Shown: positions 23,640 to 33,448, counted from the stretch's first letter. The stretch is 64,000 nucleotides of DNA from an uncultured Clostridia bacterium (GCA_944376295.1 CALWCE010000002.1:1-64000); one strand, 5' to 3'. Numbers and translations: made by a program. The notes: generated from the letters alone by a model not told the origin.

Positions 23640-24294
23640 GCCTTCTTAGGGCTCCCAAAAAAGATATGCCTTAGCAAAGATTTTTTGGGAAAAGGAGACG
23701 CAGGCGTAAAAAGCGCAGCGGCTGCCGTAAGGCGAACGCTCGCATATGCGCCTTGCGGCGACGCGGCGACTCCTTTCGCCATAATGTCGGGCTTAACAAC
23801 CCTTCCGTCTTGCCGCCTCGGCAAACCTTCGGACGGCAATCCACCTCCCCTTACACAGGGGAGGCTAAATTAGAGAATTTTGCCGATCGAGAAAGCGCCT
23901 GCTCGCCCCTCAAACCTACCCCAAGGGAGGCTATCATGAGGAATACTCCTTCCGCCGCGCGCCCGCTCTGCGGGCGCGCGGCACCTCCCTCTTATATAGG
24001 GCTCCCGCAAAGATCATGCGAAGCAAAAGATTTGTGGGAAGAGGGAGAGGAAGGCAAGGGGGGGTGGCGAACCCCGGCAGTTACTCCCTCCGTCTCATCA
24101 TCGGCATTCGCCGAATGATGAGCCACCTCCCCGAAGAGGAGGTCAAATTATGGAATTTTGCCGATCGAGAAAGCGCCTGCTCGCCCCTCAAGAAGGAGCC
24201 TAAAACAAGGCGACTCCCTCAGTCACGACGTCGGCTTTCAGCCGAACGCCGTGACAGCTCCCTCAAGAAGGAGCCTATAATAAGGAAATGGCGT
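23640..24294. repeat. Mosaic of nested palindromic repeats between csoR and copA
   Basis: No gene visible. Members: hairpins of the CTCCC...GGGAA(G/A)AGG family at 23648-23693 and 23998-24045, a CTTCCGTCTTGCCGCCTCGG unit at 23800-23935, a CTCCCTCCGTCTC unit at 24083-24165, and a CTCCCTCAGTCACG unit at 24213-24290. The tail GAAAGCGCCTGCTCGCCCCT appears twice here (23891 and 24169). These families recur through the window. Confidence 0.85.
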
Positions 24295-24594
24295 TTATTG
24301 GAAGCGCTTGAAGAGATCGACGAGTTCGTCGACGACCTCCGTCTTGCCGGCGCGGATGTCGCGAATGAGACAAGTGTGGACGTGCGCATCCAAAATGTAG
24401 GCAGCAAGGCTCCTGATCGCCTTGTCCGCCGCAGAGAGCTGGATGAGGATGTCGTCGCAGTAGCGGTCCTCCTCCACCATGCGCCCGACGCCCTGAAGCT
24501 GCCCCGTGATGCGGTTGAGCCGCGAGGCGATCGCCTTCTTTTCTTCCTCGCTGCGCACCGTCGTGCGCGTCTCCTTATTGCAGCAGTCTGCCAT
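24295..24594 (-). CDS. csoR: CsoR family copper-sensing repressor
   Basis: 99 residues, all-helical. RLNRITGQLQGVGRMVEEDRYC carries the first copper ligand cysteine; HVHTC supplies the histidine and second cysteine, giving the C-H-C set of copper sensors. Copper binding releases DNA and derepresses export. Operator-like repeat at 24619-24637 immediately upstream indicates autoregulation. copA follows after 684 bp of repeats. Confidence 0.93.
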   Translation of the reverse strand: MADCCNKETRTTVRSEEEKKAIASRLNRITGQLQGVGRMVEEDRYCDDILIQLSAADKAIRSLAAYILDAHVHTCLIRDIRAGKTEVVDELVDLFKRFQ

Positions 24595-24618
24595 ATCCGT
24601 TCCTTCCTGTATCTTGAT

Positions 24619-24637
24619 ATACCCCCTACGGGTATAT
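24619..24637 (-). promoter_or_regulatory. CsoR operator
   Basis: Inverted repeat TATACCC-CCTAC-GGGTATA, 25 bp before the csoR start; matches the GC-cored, TA-flanked CsoR boxes. None was found directly before copA. Confidence 0.8.
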
Positions 24638-24685
24638 TCATTATATGCCCCTCCCCCGTATTTGTCAAGCGTTTGGGGGCAAAGA

Positions 24686-24714
24686 AAGCTCCCCTTTTCG
24701 GGGAGCGGGCGATG
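24686..24714 (-). terminator. Terminator after the rubredoxin-flavoprotein gene
   Basis: GCTCCCC-GAAA-GGGGAGC followed by TTTCTTTG on the minus strand. Confidence 0.8.
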
Positions 24715-24721
24715 TCGCGTT

Positions 24722-25375
24722 TTACTGCTTTTTGAAAAATTCCTTGCCGACGCCGCAGCGGGGGCAAGTCCAGCTATCGGGAAGCTCCTCGAAGGGCGTC
24801 TCGCCGTCGTAGACGTAGCCGCAGACCGAACATACCCACTTGGCTTCGGCAGGGGCGGGCGCGGCGGGAGCGGGCTCTTCCGCCTGATAGGTGGGCGCGT
24901 TCTTCGCCGTCTTGCCCTTTAAGACCCTGTGATAGTAGCTGTACGTCATGGGCGCGTCCTTTGCGAGCTTGCCGCAGTCGAGCACCTCGCCCAAAAAGAC
25001 GGTGTGGGTGGAGGTATCCATCGTGGAGACGACCTTGCAGGAAAACCACGCGACGCCGCCGTCGGGCACGGGGAGCTTGCCGCGCACGGCGTAAGGGGTC
25101 TGAGCGAATTTATCGAACTCTTGGGACGTGCGGAAGCCGAAGGTGCCGATGAGGGCGGGATCGGCGCCCTCGCCGAGGACGGTGAGCGCGAAGTGGCCGC
25201 TCTCCGAAACCGCCTTGTGCGTGTAGTTGTTCTTGTTGAGGCTGACGGCGATCGTCGCAGGCTGCGAGGTGATCTGCATCGCGCTGTTGGCAACGCAGCC
25301 GACAGGCTTGCCTTCGTCCCAGCTCGTGCAAAGATACACGCCGTAAGAAAGATCGTAAAATGCAGTTTTATCCAT
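24722..25375 (-). CDS. hrb: Flavin reductase-rubredoxin fusion (high-molecular-weight rubredoxin)
   Basis: 217 residues: FMN-binding flavin reductase-like domain (1-150), an Ala/Pro linker ([10 protein letters not shown]), and rubredoxin (165-217) with both iron ligand pairs, [10 protein letters not shown] and CPRCGVG. In acetogens such proteins pass electrons from NAD(P)H to flavodiiron oxidases or to rubrerythrin, removing oxygen or peroxide. Suits a strict anaerobe. Single gene. Confidence 0.92.
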   Translation of the reverse strand: MDKTAFYDLSYGVYLCTSWDEGKPVGCVANSAMQITSQPATIAVSLNKNNYTHKAVSESGHFALTVLGEGADPALIGTFGFRTSQEFDKFAQTPYAVRGKLPVPDGGVAWFSCKVVSTMDTSTHTVFLGEVLDCGKLAKDAPMTYSYYHRVLKGKTAKNAPTYQAEEPAPAAPAPAEAKWVCSVCGYVYDGETPFEELPDSWTCPRCGVGKEFFKKQ

Positions 25376-25417
25376 GATTTTCTCCCTTATGATCTGTTAT
25401 TTTGGCGGATGTGAGGG

Positions 25418-25745
25418 ATGGCGCCCTCCGTCGCGTCGTCGTGCTTAACAACCCCTCCGTCTTGCCGCCTCGGTAAACCTTCGGACGGCAATCCACCTTC
25501 TCGCGCGGTAGAGACCGCGCTGCTCCTCTTCCCACGCATCTGCTGCGCATCTGCGCGGGAGCCCTATATTTTACTCCCTCAGTCTTGCCGCCGATGTTCC
25601 ATCGGACAGCAAGACAGCTCCCTCAAGAAGGCGCCTAAAATGAGGAATTTGGCAAATCAAAAAAACACTTGCTCACCCCTCAAACCCACCCCAAAAAAAT
25701 ACTACGTCTTTTTTTGGGGACCCCGTGGGAGGCGCCTATAATGAG
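25418..25745. repeat. Palindromic repeat cluster
   Basis: No gene. Contains a second CTTCCGTCTTGCCGCCTCGG-like unit (25452-25495), an inverted copy of the GGGAGCCC hairpin family (25520-25556), a CTCCCTCAGTC...GACAGCTCCCTC unit whose stem is TCTTGC/GCAAGA (25563-25640), and CCCCAAAAAAA/TTTTTTTGGGG hairpin (25683-25722). Confidence 0.85.
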
Positions 25746-25801
25746 GAAAATAGACAAAAAGCGGACGTGTGAAACACTATCCGCTTTCGATCGTTGCTTG
25801 C

Positions 25802-25990
25802 TCAGTCCTTGGCTTCTTTCTGCGCGACGACTTCCTTCCCGTCGTAATAACCGCAGTTCTTGCAGACGCGGTGCGCAACTTTCAGCTCGTGGCAGTGCGG
25901 GCACTCGACAAGCGTCGGAGCCGTTGCCTTATAGTTTGCAAAACGCTTGTTCGTTCTGCTCTTGGACTGTTTTCCCTTGGGGACTGCCAT
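25802..25990 (-). CDS. rpmF: Ribosomal protein L32
   Basis: 62 residues, MAVPKGKQSKSRTNKR start and zinc ligands CPHC and CKNC. Directly after yceD, the usual order. Confidence 0.97.
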   Translation of the reverse strand: MAVPKGKQSKSRTNKRFANYKATAPTLVECPHCHELKVAHRVCKNCGYYDGKEVVAQKEAKD

Positions 25991-26010
25991 AATATCACCT
26001 CTCTTCCTAT

Positions 26011-26427
26011 TTACTCTTCGTTGTATTCGGGCGCCGAGCAGCCCTCCGCACAAAATAGCGCCGAAGGGAGCGCAAACAGCACCGTATCGCGCAAAAATTC
26101 GCCTAAGTCGACGATGCCGTTCCGGTAGGTGTAGTCCTCTTCTTCCGCCTTGCCGCCTTTGGGGACGAACAGCGCTTCCGCTTCCGTTACGATGTGCTCT
26201 TTCGTCGGCTTCAGGCAGCGCGAGCACGCGCCTTCCAAAGTGAAGGAGAGCTCCCCTTTGACTTCCACGCTGTTGTCTTCGAAAATTTCGTAATCGAGGA
26301 CGGCGTGGACGGGCGTTGAGAAGGAGACGAACGGGATATCGATGAGGCTTGCATCGCCTTCGAACTCGAAATCGAGCGTTCCCGTGTACTTCCCTTCTGC
26401 ATTGCATTTCCGGACGTCGATCATCAT
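26011..26427 (-). CDS. yceD: YceD family (DUF177) protein
   Basis: 138 residues; CSRCL motif and an acidic C-terminus (SAPEYNEE). Adjacent to rpmF as in most bacteria; linked to 23S rRNA or large-subunit assembly. ATGATG at the start; either ATG could be used. Confidence 0.9.
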   Translation of the reverse strand: MMIDVRKCNAEGKYTGTLDFEFEGDASLIDIPFVSFSTPVHAVLDYEIFEDNSVEVKGELSFTLEGACSRCLKPTKEHIVTEAEALFVPKGGKAEEEDYTYRNGIVDLGEFLRDTVLFALPSALFCAEGCSAPEYNEE

Positions 26428-26519
26428 TAGACTTTACGAGTATAGTATTTTTCCCGCGGTTTGTCAATCGGTTTTTATGCCCATTTGCAAAAATAAGGGG
26501 AAAATTGATGAGCGGGGCG

Positions 26520-26975
26520 GACGGGATGACTCCCTCAGTTGCGTACGGTGGAGAGAAGCGCCTTTGCTGCATGTCTTACTTTTTATAATAAGGCGACTCC
26601 CTCAGTCTCGCTGCGCTCGACAGCTCCCCCACGGGAGGAGCCAAGGGAATAGTTGCTTCATAAATGATTTCCGCGAGCAAAACCACGCTTTTGCGCTGCG
26701 GGACTCAATTTGCCTCTTGCCAGAGGCTTGCTGTCAAATAAGGACAAAATAGCGGGTGGGCGAAAAGGCAAGTTAAAATCAACAAACTACACCCCTCGCG
26801 GAAAGATTTTTGCGAAGCAAAAAGATTTTCGCGAAATCTTAAAGCCAAGCTGCGGAGATGACTTTGGAAAGGAGATGCAAGCAAGACAAGGAGCGCGCGG
26901 ACTTGCCGCAGGGAGCTTACTGAGGCGTAAGTGACCAAGGCAAGACGCAAGCGCGACACCGTATTGCGCCGCAGA
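26520..26975. repeat. Repeat cluster between ackA and yceD
   Basis: No gene. CTCCCTCAGT units at 26528 and 26589 (stem TCTCG/CGAGA-like, then GACAGCTCCC), and a long hairpin GCGGAAAGATTTTTGC/GCAAAAAGATTTTCGC at 26799-26838. Remainder looks like degenerate coding-like filler. Confidence 0.7.
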
Positions 26976-26981
26976 TACTTT

Positions 26982-28175
26982 TCAAAGCAAAGCGGCGGTT
27001 TCGCGGGCGATCACCAGCTCCTCATTCGTCGGGATGACGAGCACCTTGACGCGGGAATCTGCCGCCGAGATCTCGTGGATCTGACCGTCGTTTTTGTAGT
27101 TGTTGCGCGCTTCATCGAGCTTGACGCCGAAGAATTCGAGCCCGCCCGCGACTGCAGAACGGATGGTGGGCGTGTTCTCGCCGACGCCCGCCGTGAAGAC
27201 GATGCAGTCGAGCCCGCCCATCACCGCCATGTAGGCGCCGACGTACTTCTTGCAGGCGTAGGTAAAGAGATCGAGCGCAAGGCGCGCGCGGTCATTGCCC
27301 GCCTCTTTGGCAGCTTTGAGGTCGCGGAAGTCGCTCGAGACGCCCGAAACGCCCAGCATGCCGCACTTCTTGTTGAGATACACGAGCCCTTCGTCCATCG
27401 TCATGCCCTTCTTCTTGCACAAAAAGTCGATGGCTGCGACGTCGATGTCGCCGCTGCGCGTGCCCATGGGAACGCCCGCGAGGGGGGTGAAGCCCATCGA
27501 GGTATCGACGCACTTGCCGCCGTCCACCGCGGAGATAGAAGAGCCGTTGCCCAAGTGGCAGGTGACGATCTTGAGTTCTTCGGGCTTTTTGCCGAGGTAT
27601 TCCGCGGCAGCGCCCGCGACGTACTTGTGCGACGTGCCGTGCGCGCCGTAACGGCGCACTTGATACTGCTTGTAGTCGTCGTAATCGATGGCGTAGAGGT
27701 ACGCGTAGTCGGGCATGGTCGCGTGGAAGGACGTATCGAAGACGAGCGCCATCTTCTTATCGGGCATGACGGCGCGGCAGGCGTTGATGCCGAGGATCGC
27801 CGCAGGGTTGTGGAGCGGCGCGAGTTCGGCGATCTCGTCCATCGTCTTCATGACTTCGTCGGTGACGAGCGTCGTCTTGGTGAACGCCTCGCCCGAGGCG
27901 ACGACGCGGTGGCCGACGGCGTCGATCTCGTCCATCGAGGAGATGACGCCCGCCTCGCCGTCGACGAGCTCTTTGAGCACGAGGGAGATGGCTTCGGTGT
28001 GGTTGGGAAGGTCCTTTTCGATGACGTACTCCTGCCCCTTCGCCTTATGGGTGAGCTTGCCGCCCGAAATGCCGATGCGTTCGCAGGTGCCCTTGGCGAT
28101 GACGCCCTCCGTCTCCATATCGATGAGCTGATACTTGAGCGAGGAGCTCCCCGCGTTGATGACTAAGATCTTCAT
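26982..28175 (-). CDS. ackA: Acetate kinase
   Basis: 397 residues. VINAGSSSLKYQLID at the N-terminus, GHRVVASG, HNPAAILGI and the ATP site GNGSSISAV. Converts acetyl phosphate and ADP to acetate and ATP. 29 bp after pta, one transcript. Marks acetate as a fermentation product. Confidence 0.97.
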   Translation of the reverse strand: MKILVINAGSSSLKYQLIDMETEGVIAKGTCERIGISGGKLTHKAKGQEYVIEKDLPNHTEAISLVLKELVDGEAGVISSMDEIDAVGHRVVASGEAFTKTTLVTDEVMKTMDEIAELAPLHNPAAILGINACRAVMPDKKMALVFDTSFHATMPDYAYLYAIDYDDYKQYQVRRYGAHGTSHKYVAGAAAEYLGKKPEELKIVTCHLGNGSSISAVDGGKCVDTSMGFTPLAGVPMGTRSGDIDVAAIDFLCKKKGMTMDEGLVYLNKKCGMLGVSGVSSDFRDLKAAKEAGNDRARLALDLFTYACKKYVGAYMAVMGGLDCIVFTAGVGENTPTIRSAVAGGLEFFGVKLDEARNNYKNDGQIHEISAADSRVKVLVIPTNEELVIARETAALL

Positions 28176-28204
28176 ATTCTTAATTACCCCTTATATTTGG
28201 CTTT

Positions 28205-29248
28205 TTATCTCGTTTGCAGTGCGGTGATGGCGACGGCGCAGACGATGTCGCTCGCCTTGCAGCCGCGAGAAAGATCGTTGAGTGGCTTTGCAAAGCCCTG
28301 GCAGATGGGACCGATCGCCTGGAAGCCGCCGAGGCGTTCTGCGATCTTATAGCCGATGTTCGCCGCCTGAAGATCGGGGAAGATGAACACGTTTGCATGC
28401 CCCGCGACTTCCGAACCGGGCGCCTTGAATTCGCCCACGGAGGGAACGATGGCGGCGTCGAACTGGAGCTCGCCGTCGATCTTAAGATCGGGCGCCTTCT
28501 CTTTGGCGATGCGGACCGCTTCCTGCACGAGGGTGACGTTGTCGTGCTTGGCGCTGCCCTTCGTCGAGAAGGAGAGCATGGCGACCTTGGGATCGAGGCC
28601 CGCGATCTCGCGCGCGCTCTTGGCGGTCGCGATCGCCATATCGGCAAGGTCTTCCGCCGTGTAGGTGGGATTTAAGCCGCAGTCGGCAAAGACGAGCTTG
28701 CCGTCGGGCACATACTCGTTGCCCGTGACGGGCGCGACCATGAGGTTGAAGCTGGAGACCGACTTGACGCCCTCCGCCGTCTTGATGATCTGGAGCCCGG
28801 GGCGCAGCGTGTTCGCCGTCGAATGGCAGGCGCCCGAGACAAGGCCGTCCACGTCGCCGTTTTTGAGCATGAGCGCGCCGAAGAAGGTGGGATCTTTCGC
28901 CTGTTCCTTCGCCTGCTCTTCCGTCATGCCCTTCGCCTTGCGGAGTTCGTATAAGAGCGCCGCGTACTGTTCGAGCTTGGGGGAGGTGGCGGGATCGATG
29001 ATCTCGATATAGCTGAGATCGACGTTAGGATTGTTCTTTGCGATCTCTTCGCGGTTGCCGAGCAGCACGATGTGCGCGAGCTTTTCCTGCGTGCAGATGG
29101 AAGCAGCCTCGACGACGCGCTTATCTTCGCCTTCGCACAGCACGATGCGCTTGTTGAGCGCCTGTGCCTTCTTCTTAATCTCTTCGACGATGGTGCCGCT
29201 CTCGACGATCTTTCTGCCGAGCTCTTTGACCTTGTCCATGAAAGCCAT
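28205..29248 (-). CDS. pta: Phosphate acetyltransferase
   Basis: 347 residues from ATG 29248 (GGAGGGAATACT upstream). Short, catalytic-domain-only form with GLVSGACHSTANTLRP and the C-terminal ICQGFAKPLNDLSRGC. Makes acetyl phosphate from acetyl-CoA, feeding AckA. Confidence 0.96.
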   Translation of the reverse strand: MAFMDKVKELGRKIVESGTIVEEIKKKAQALNKRIVLCEGEDKRVVEAASICTQEKLAHIVLLGNREEIAKNNPNVDLSYIEIIDPATSPKLEQYAALLYELRKAKGMTEEQAKEQAKDPTFFGALMLKNGDVDGLVSGACHSTANTLRPGLQIIKTAEGVKSVSSFNLMVAPVTGNEYVPDGKLVFADCGLNPTYTAEDLADMAIATAKSAREIAGLDPKVAMLSFSTKGSAKHDNVTLVQEAVRIAKEKAPDLKIDGELQFDAAIVPSVGEFKAPGSEVAGHANVFIFPDLQAANIGYKIAERLGGFQAIGPICQGFAKPLNDLSRGCKASDIVCAVAITALQTR

Positions 29249-29334
29249 AGTATTCCCTCCGAATTTTACTTTCTTTTTCCCGCCTCTTCGTGTATAATGG
29301 ATGCGGGGCCCCGTTCGGGGGCTCATTCCCCATT

Positions 29335-29363
29335 ATTATACACTATCACGCCAAAATTGTAAA
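29335..29363 (-). promoter_or_regulatory. pta-ackA promoter
   Basis: TTTACA, 17-bp spacer, TATAAT (29340-29335). The leader holds a GGGGCC/GGCCCC-rich palindrome. Confidence 0.75.
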
Positions 29364-29413
29364 GTACTCTCTTTATAAGTTTTTGTGATTTGACGAAATT
29401 TCGGAGGCCGCAT

Positions 29414-30601
29414 ATGCGCATCGCAGCAGTTGTATGTGAGTACAACCCCTTCCACAACGGACACAAATATCAGCTCGAACGCATCCGCGAAGAGAGCGGG
29501 TGCGACAAGATTTTATGCCTGATGAGCGGGTGCTTCACCCAGCGCGGGGATATGGCGCTCTTCGACAAATACACGCGCGCCCGCCATGCCGTGGAGAACG
29601 GCGCGGACCTCGTTCTAGAGCTCCCCACCGCCTTTGCCGTGGGTTCTGCCGAACAGTTCGCGCGCGGGGCGGTGCATCTCCTCGCCTCAATTCCCGCAGT
29701 GAAGGCGCTGTGCTTCGGATGCGAGAGCGGCACGAAGGAGGAATTCCTGGCGGCGGCAGGGGCGACGCTCTCCGAGGACAAGCAGTTCAAGGCGCTACTA
29801 AAAGACAACATGAAGGACGGCACGAGCTATGTGAAAGCCCGTACCGAGACGGTGCTCGCCCTCCACAAGGAATTGGACGAGAAGCTGTTTACGCTGCCCA
29901 ACAATATCCTCGGCATCGAATACTGCCGCGCCCTCCTGCAGGAAGGAAAGGGCATCGAACCCCTCCCTCTTACGCGCGTGGGCGGGGGCTTCCGCGACGA
30001 GGGGCTTTTGAAGAACTTCTCTTCGGCGACCGCCATCCGCGGGGCGATCGCACGGGGCGAGAAGAAGGAGAAGAAGCTCATAAAGGCGAACGTGCCGCAG
30101 GATGTGTTCCGCGACCTCGAGCGGGCGGCGGGGCGTGCCCCCTACCCCGAGGCGGCGATGTGCGCGCTGCTCTCTGCCGCTCCCGAGGAGGTGTGCCGCT
30201 GCCCCGACTGTTCGGAAGGCCTTGAAAACAGGCTGCGCACGATGGCGAAGAGCAATTCGGGCTATGTGGAAGTGCTGGATAAGTGCATCTCCAAACGCTA
30301 TACGCGCTCGCGGTTGAAGCGCATCTTTTTGCAGAACTTTTTGGGGCTCGACCGAAAAGACGTGCGGCTGTATCTTGAAAACCCCCTCTACTACAAAGTG
30401 CTTGCCGTGAAAAAGAAGGATGCAGAGAGCCTGCTTGCGGCGCTTTCGGGGGGCGCCTTCCGCTCGCTGACGCGCAAGAGCGACGTGCAGGGGCTGAAAA
30501 GAGAGGCGCTCGCCTGCTTTGCGCTGGACGCGCACGCCTTGGAGCTTTACAATGTGCTCTCGCATGGCACTCATAACGAGTTCGAAATGATACAAATATA
30601 A
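29414..30601 (+). CDS. tmcAL: tRNA(Met) cytidine acetate ligase
   Basis: 395 residues from ATG 29414 (CGGAGG upstream). Nucleotidyltransferase signature CEYNPFHNGH, then LMSGCFTQRGD and SSATAIRGAI. TmcAL activates acetate with ATP and acetylates C34 of elongator tRNA-Met. Divergent from pta-ackA, so an enzyme that consumes acetate adjoins those that make it. Confidence 0.93.
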   Translation: MRIAAVVCEYNPFHNGHKYQLERIREESGCDKILCLMSGCFTQRGDMALFDKYTRARHAVENGADLVLELPTAFAVGSAEQFARGAVHLLASIPAVKALCFGCESGTKEEFLAAAGATLSEDKQFKALLKDNMKDGTSYVKARTETVLALHKELDEKLFTLPNNILGIEYCRALLQEGKGIEPLPLTRVGGGFRDEGLLKNFSSATAIRGAIARGEKKEKKLIKANVPQDVFRDLERAAGRAPYPEAAMCALLSAAPEEVCRCPDCSEGLENRLRTMAKSNSGYVEVLDKCISKRYTRSRLKRIFLQNFLGLDRKDVRLYLENPLYYKVLAVKKKDAESLLAALSGGAFRSLTRKSDVQGLKREALACFALDAHALELYNVLSHGTHNEFEMIQI

Positions 30602-31436
30602 ATTCACACTTTTTTGTGCAGGCACAAAAAAGTCGTGAGGAGTGGAGCGCCGCGATTTCAAGCAGCGGTTTCGCCCGCGCACTTTTTTGTCTTTATTGAA
30701 CAATAAGCGCCAAGTATGGCGCAAATTGGGGCCCGCAGCGCAGGGAAACCCTGCTCGCGGAAGAGAATGATAAGTTCACACTTTTTTGTGCAGGTACAAA
30801 AAAGTCGTGAGAAAGTTTCGCCGCGAATCTTTTGCTTCGGAAAATCTTCGCGGCGAGTTTTTACTCCCTCAGTCACGGTGTCGGCTTTCAGCCGAACGCC
30901 GTGACAGCTCCCTCAAGAAGGCGCCTAAAATGAGGAATTTTATCAAATTCAGAAAGCGCCTGCTCACTCCCCAAAGAGGAGGCTAAAATGTGGTGACTCC
31001 TTCCGCCCCTTCGGGGCACCTTCTCGCGCGGTAGAGCCCGCGCTCGGTCAGGAAACGGCACGCTCCATGTGCCGTTTCCAAGTTCGCAAGTGGTCAAAGC
31101 CACACCGTGGCTTTGCCAAGAAAGCACTTGCTCACCCCCAAACCCACCCCAAAAAAACACTTCGTCTTTTTTTGGGGACCCCGGGGAGGGAGGCAAGGAA
31201 GTGTTGCTTTACGGCGACGCGGAGGCAAGGGAAAGGCGGAAACCCGAACAAGGACTCCCTCAGTCACGGTGTCGGCTTTCAGCCGAACGCCGTGACAGCT
31301 CCCTCAAGAAGGCGCCTAAAATGAGGAATTTTATCAAATTCAGAAAACGCCTGCTCACCCCCGAAGAGGAGGCTAAAATGGGGAAGGGGGGCGGGGCGCA
31401 GCGAAAGCTGCGCCCCGCCCCCTTCTTTTATCTGAT
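30602..31436. repeat. Large repeat block after tmcAL
   Basis: No gene in 835 bp. A CACTTTTTTGTGC...CACAAAAAAGTCG hairpin occurs twice (30605-30638, 30778-30811). A unit of about 125 bp starting CTCCCTCAGTCACGGTGTCG occurs almost identically at 30864-30988 and 31256-31380. Between them lie a GGTCAAAGCC/GGCTTTGCC unit (31092-31138) and a CCCCAAAAAAA/TTTTTTTGGGG hairpin (31147-31183). A GC-rich hairpin at 31390-31428, GGGGGCGGGGCGCAGC with its complement, may end fbp transcription. Confidence 0.85.
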
Positions 31437-33398
31437 TCAAAGGGTGCTGATGTGTTCGCGGATGATGCCGAGGCGGTAGGCATCCAGAAGTTCGGTGAGC
31501 TCTTCGATGCGCTCCTGCATGCGGCGGCCTTCGTCGGTATCGCGGATGGAGAGGCGGTCGCTCGTCTTCTGGACGACCTCGGTCGCCGAATGGATGTCCG
31601 TCTCGTTGCGGATGGCGTCTTCGGTGGAACTGAAGGGCTCGTATGCGACGAGGCGCATGCCGTAGGAATTGCTCACGAGCGTATAGCCCGCGATGCCCGT
31701 CTCGCGCTGATAGGGCCGCGACATGCCGCCGTCGATCATGAGCACTCTTCCCCCGCATTTGATGGGCGTTTCGCCGCTCTTCAAATGCACGGGCATATGC
31801 CCGTTGATGATGTGCGCCGAAGGGCTCTTGCCGTCCAGCCCGAATTCGTTCAAGATGGCGGTGATCACCTTGTCGTTGTCGAGATACTTGTAGTAGGCGC
31901 TCTTGGCTTCGTAATAGCAGGACGGGTCTTTGACGAAGTAGCGCTCGAAGGTGGTCATGCGCTCCTTGCCGTAGAGGGGGGAATTTTCGTTCGCCCACAA
32001 AAACCACATGGTGTCCTGCCCGAAGCGACGCTCTTCGCCCTCGGGAAGATAGTAGCCCTTGCGCACCCATTCTTCGAGCTTTTCGAAGAGGGCGCGGCCG
32101 TGGTAAGCCGCATCCCCCACCTGCACTTCCTTGAAGGAGCCGTCTTCCTCGAGGGGAACGCAGCCATGATAGAGAAGGTTGCCGTTGCAGGGAAGATACA
32201 TGCTCCCCCTCGCAAAGAGGAAGGAGATGTGCCGCTGCAGCTTTTCGCTGCCCGTGAAGGACGCTTTGAGCTTCTGCATGACGACTTCTTCCCCATCCGA
32301 GAGCTTGTAAGGGTCGTTTTTATCGATGGTCGGGAAGTTGCAGTCGTCCAAAGGATAGCGCTTGCCGTCGATCGTGACCGTCTTTTCTTCGAAATCGATC
32401 TTATCGAGGAGCAGGCGCTGCTCCATATGGTACTCGGGATGACGGGCGATGAGCTGACCTTCGAGCTTGAACAGGATGACGGTGATCGCCTTGTGGAGCT
32501 TGCGGTCCATATCGGGGTCGTAGGGATCGTAGCTCTGCGAGCCCGTGATCTTGAAACACTCGCAGGGGTCGCCCGCATAGGTATCGAGCGCGAACTTGGC
32601 AAGGGGCAGGAGGTTGATGCCGTAGCCGCTCTCGAGCGTGTTGAAGTTGCCGTACTTTGCCGAGATGCGCACGACGGAGGCGATGCAGGCAAGGCTGCCG
32701 CTCGCCGCGCCGATCCAGCAGATGTCGTGATTGCCCCACTGGAAGTCGACGTTGTCGTACGTCAACAGCGTATCCATGATGACGTTGGCGCCCGGACCGC
32801 GGTCGAAGATATCCCCCAAAATGTGGATGCGGTCGACGGCGAGGCGCTGGATGACATTGCAGAAGGCGATGACGAAGGGCTTGGCGCGGTTGGTGGCGAT
32901 GATCGCCGAGATGATGCCGTTGTAGTACGCCTCCTTATCCTGTACTTCCTCCTTCTCATTCAAAAGCTCTTCGATGACATAGGCGTAGTCTTTGGGAAGC
33001 GCCCTTCTCACCTTGGAGCGGGAGTACTTGGACGCGATGCGGCGGTTGACGCGCACCAGGCGGTAGATGGTCGTCTTGTACCAATCGTCGAGTTCCTCTT
33101 CCGTCGCTTCGACGAGGGAAAGCTTCTGCTCGGGATAGTAGATGAGCGTTGCGAGCGATTTCTTCTCCTTGGCGGAGAGGGAATTCTTGAACTCCTCGTC
33201 GATCTTCTTGCGGATGGAGCCCGAACCGTTCTTTAAGATGTGCAGGAACGATTCGTATTCGCCGTGGATGTCGGTGATGAAGTGCTCGGTACCCTTGGGA
33301 AGGTTGAGAATGGACGAAAGGTTGATGATCTCCATGGCGGCGTCGTTCGCCGTCGGATATTGCAGCGAGAGCTGCTGCAGATAGCGTTTGTCTTGCAT
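31437..33398 (-). CDS. fbp: Fructose-1,6-bisphosphatase, class III
   Basis: 653 residues from ATG 33398 (GGGGGATCCT upstream). Metallophosphoesterase motifs TDIHGEYESF, LGDIFDRGPG and GNHDICW, then NGHMPV near the C-terminus. Gluconeogenic enzyme found mainly in Bacillota and Bacteroidota. Monocistronic. Confidence 0.96.
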   Translation of the reverse strand: MQDKRYLQQLSLQYPTANDAAMEIINLSSILNLPKGTEHFITDIHGEYESFLHILKNGSGSIRKKIDEEFKNSLSAKEKKSLATLIYYPEQKLSLVEATEEELDDWYKTTIYRLVRVNRRIASKYSRSKVRRALPKDYAYVIEELLNEKEEVQDKEAYYNGIISAIIATNRAKPFVIAFCNVIQRLAVDRIHILGDIFDRGPGANVIMDTLLTYDNVDFQWGNHDICWIGAASGSLACIASVVRISAKYGNFNTLESGYGINLLPLAKFALDTYAGDPCECFKITGSQSYDPYDPDMDRKLHKAITVILFKLEGQLIARHPEYHMEQRLLLDKIDFEEKTVTIDGKRYPLDDCNFPTIDKNDPYKLSDGEEVVMQKLKASFTGSEKLQRHISFLFARGSMYLPCNGNLLYHGCVPLEEDGSFKEVQVGDAAYHGRALFEKLEEWVRKGYYLPEGEERRFGQDTMWFLWANENSPLYGKERMTTFERYFVKDPSCYYEAKSAYYKYLDNDKVITAILNEFGLDGKSPSAHIINGHMPVHLKSGETPIKCGGRVLMIDGGMSRPYQRETGIAGYTLVSNSYGMRLVAYEPFSSTEDAIRNETDIHSATEVVQKTSDRLSIRDTDEGRRMQERIEELTELLDAYRLGIIREHISTL

Positions 33399-33448
33399 AG
33401 GATCCCCCAAAACGCGCACGATCGCGCGAAAATACACATTCCTTTTTT

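Noticed and set aside
23640-24294. Degenerate insertion sequence
   Set aside because: No transposase remnant in any frame; only short palindromic modules.
30864-31380. CRISPR array
   Set aside because: Repeats are long, palindromic, irregularly spaced and only two per locus; no cas genes.
31452-33236. 594-codon plus-strand frame opposite fbp
   Set aside because: Antisense shadow with no motif or start signal; fbp is unambiguous.
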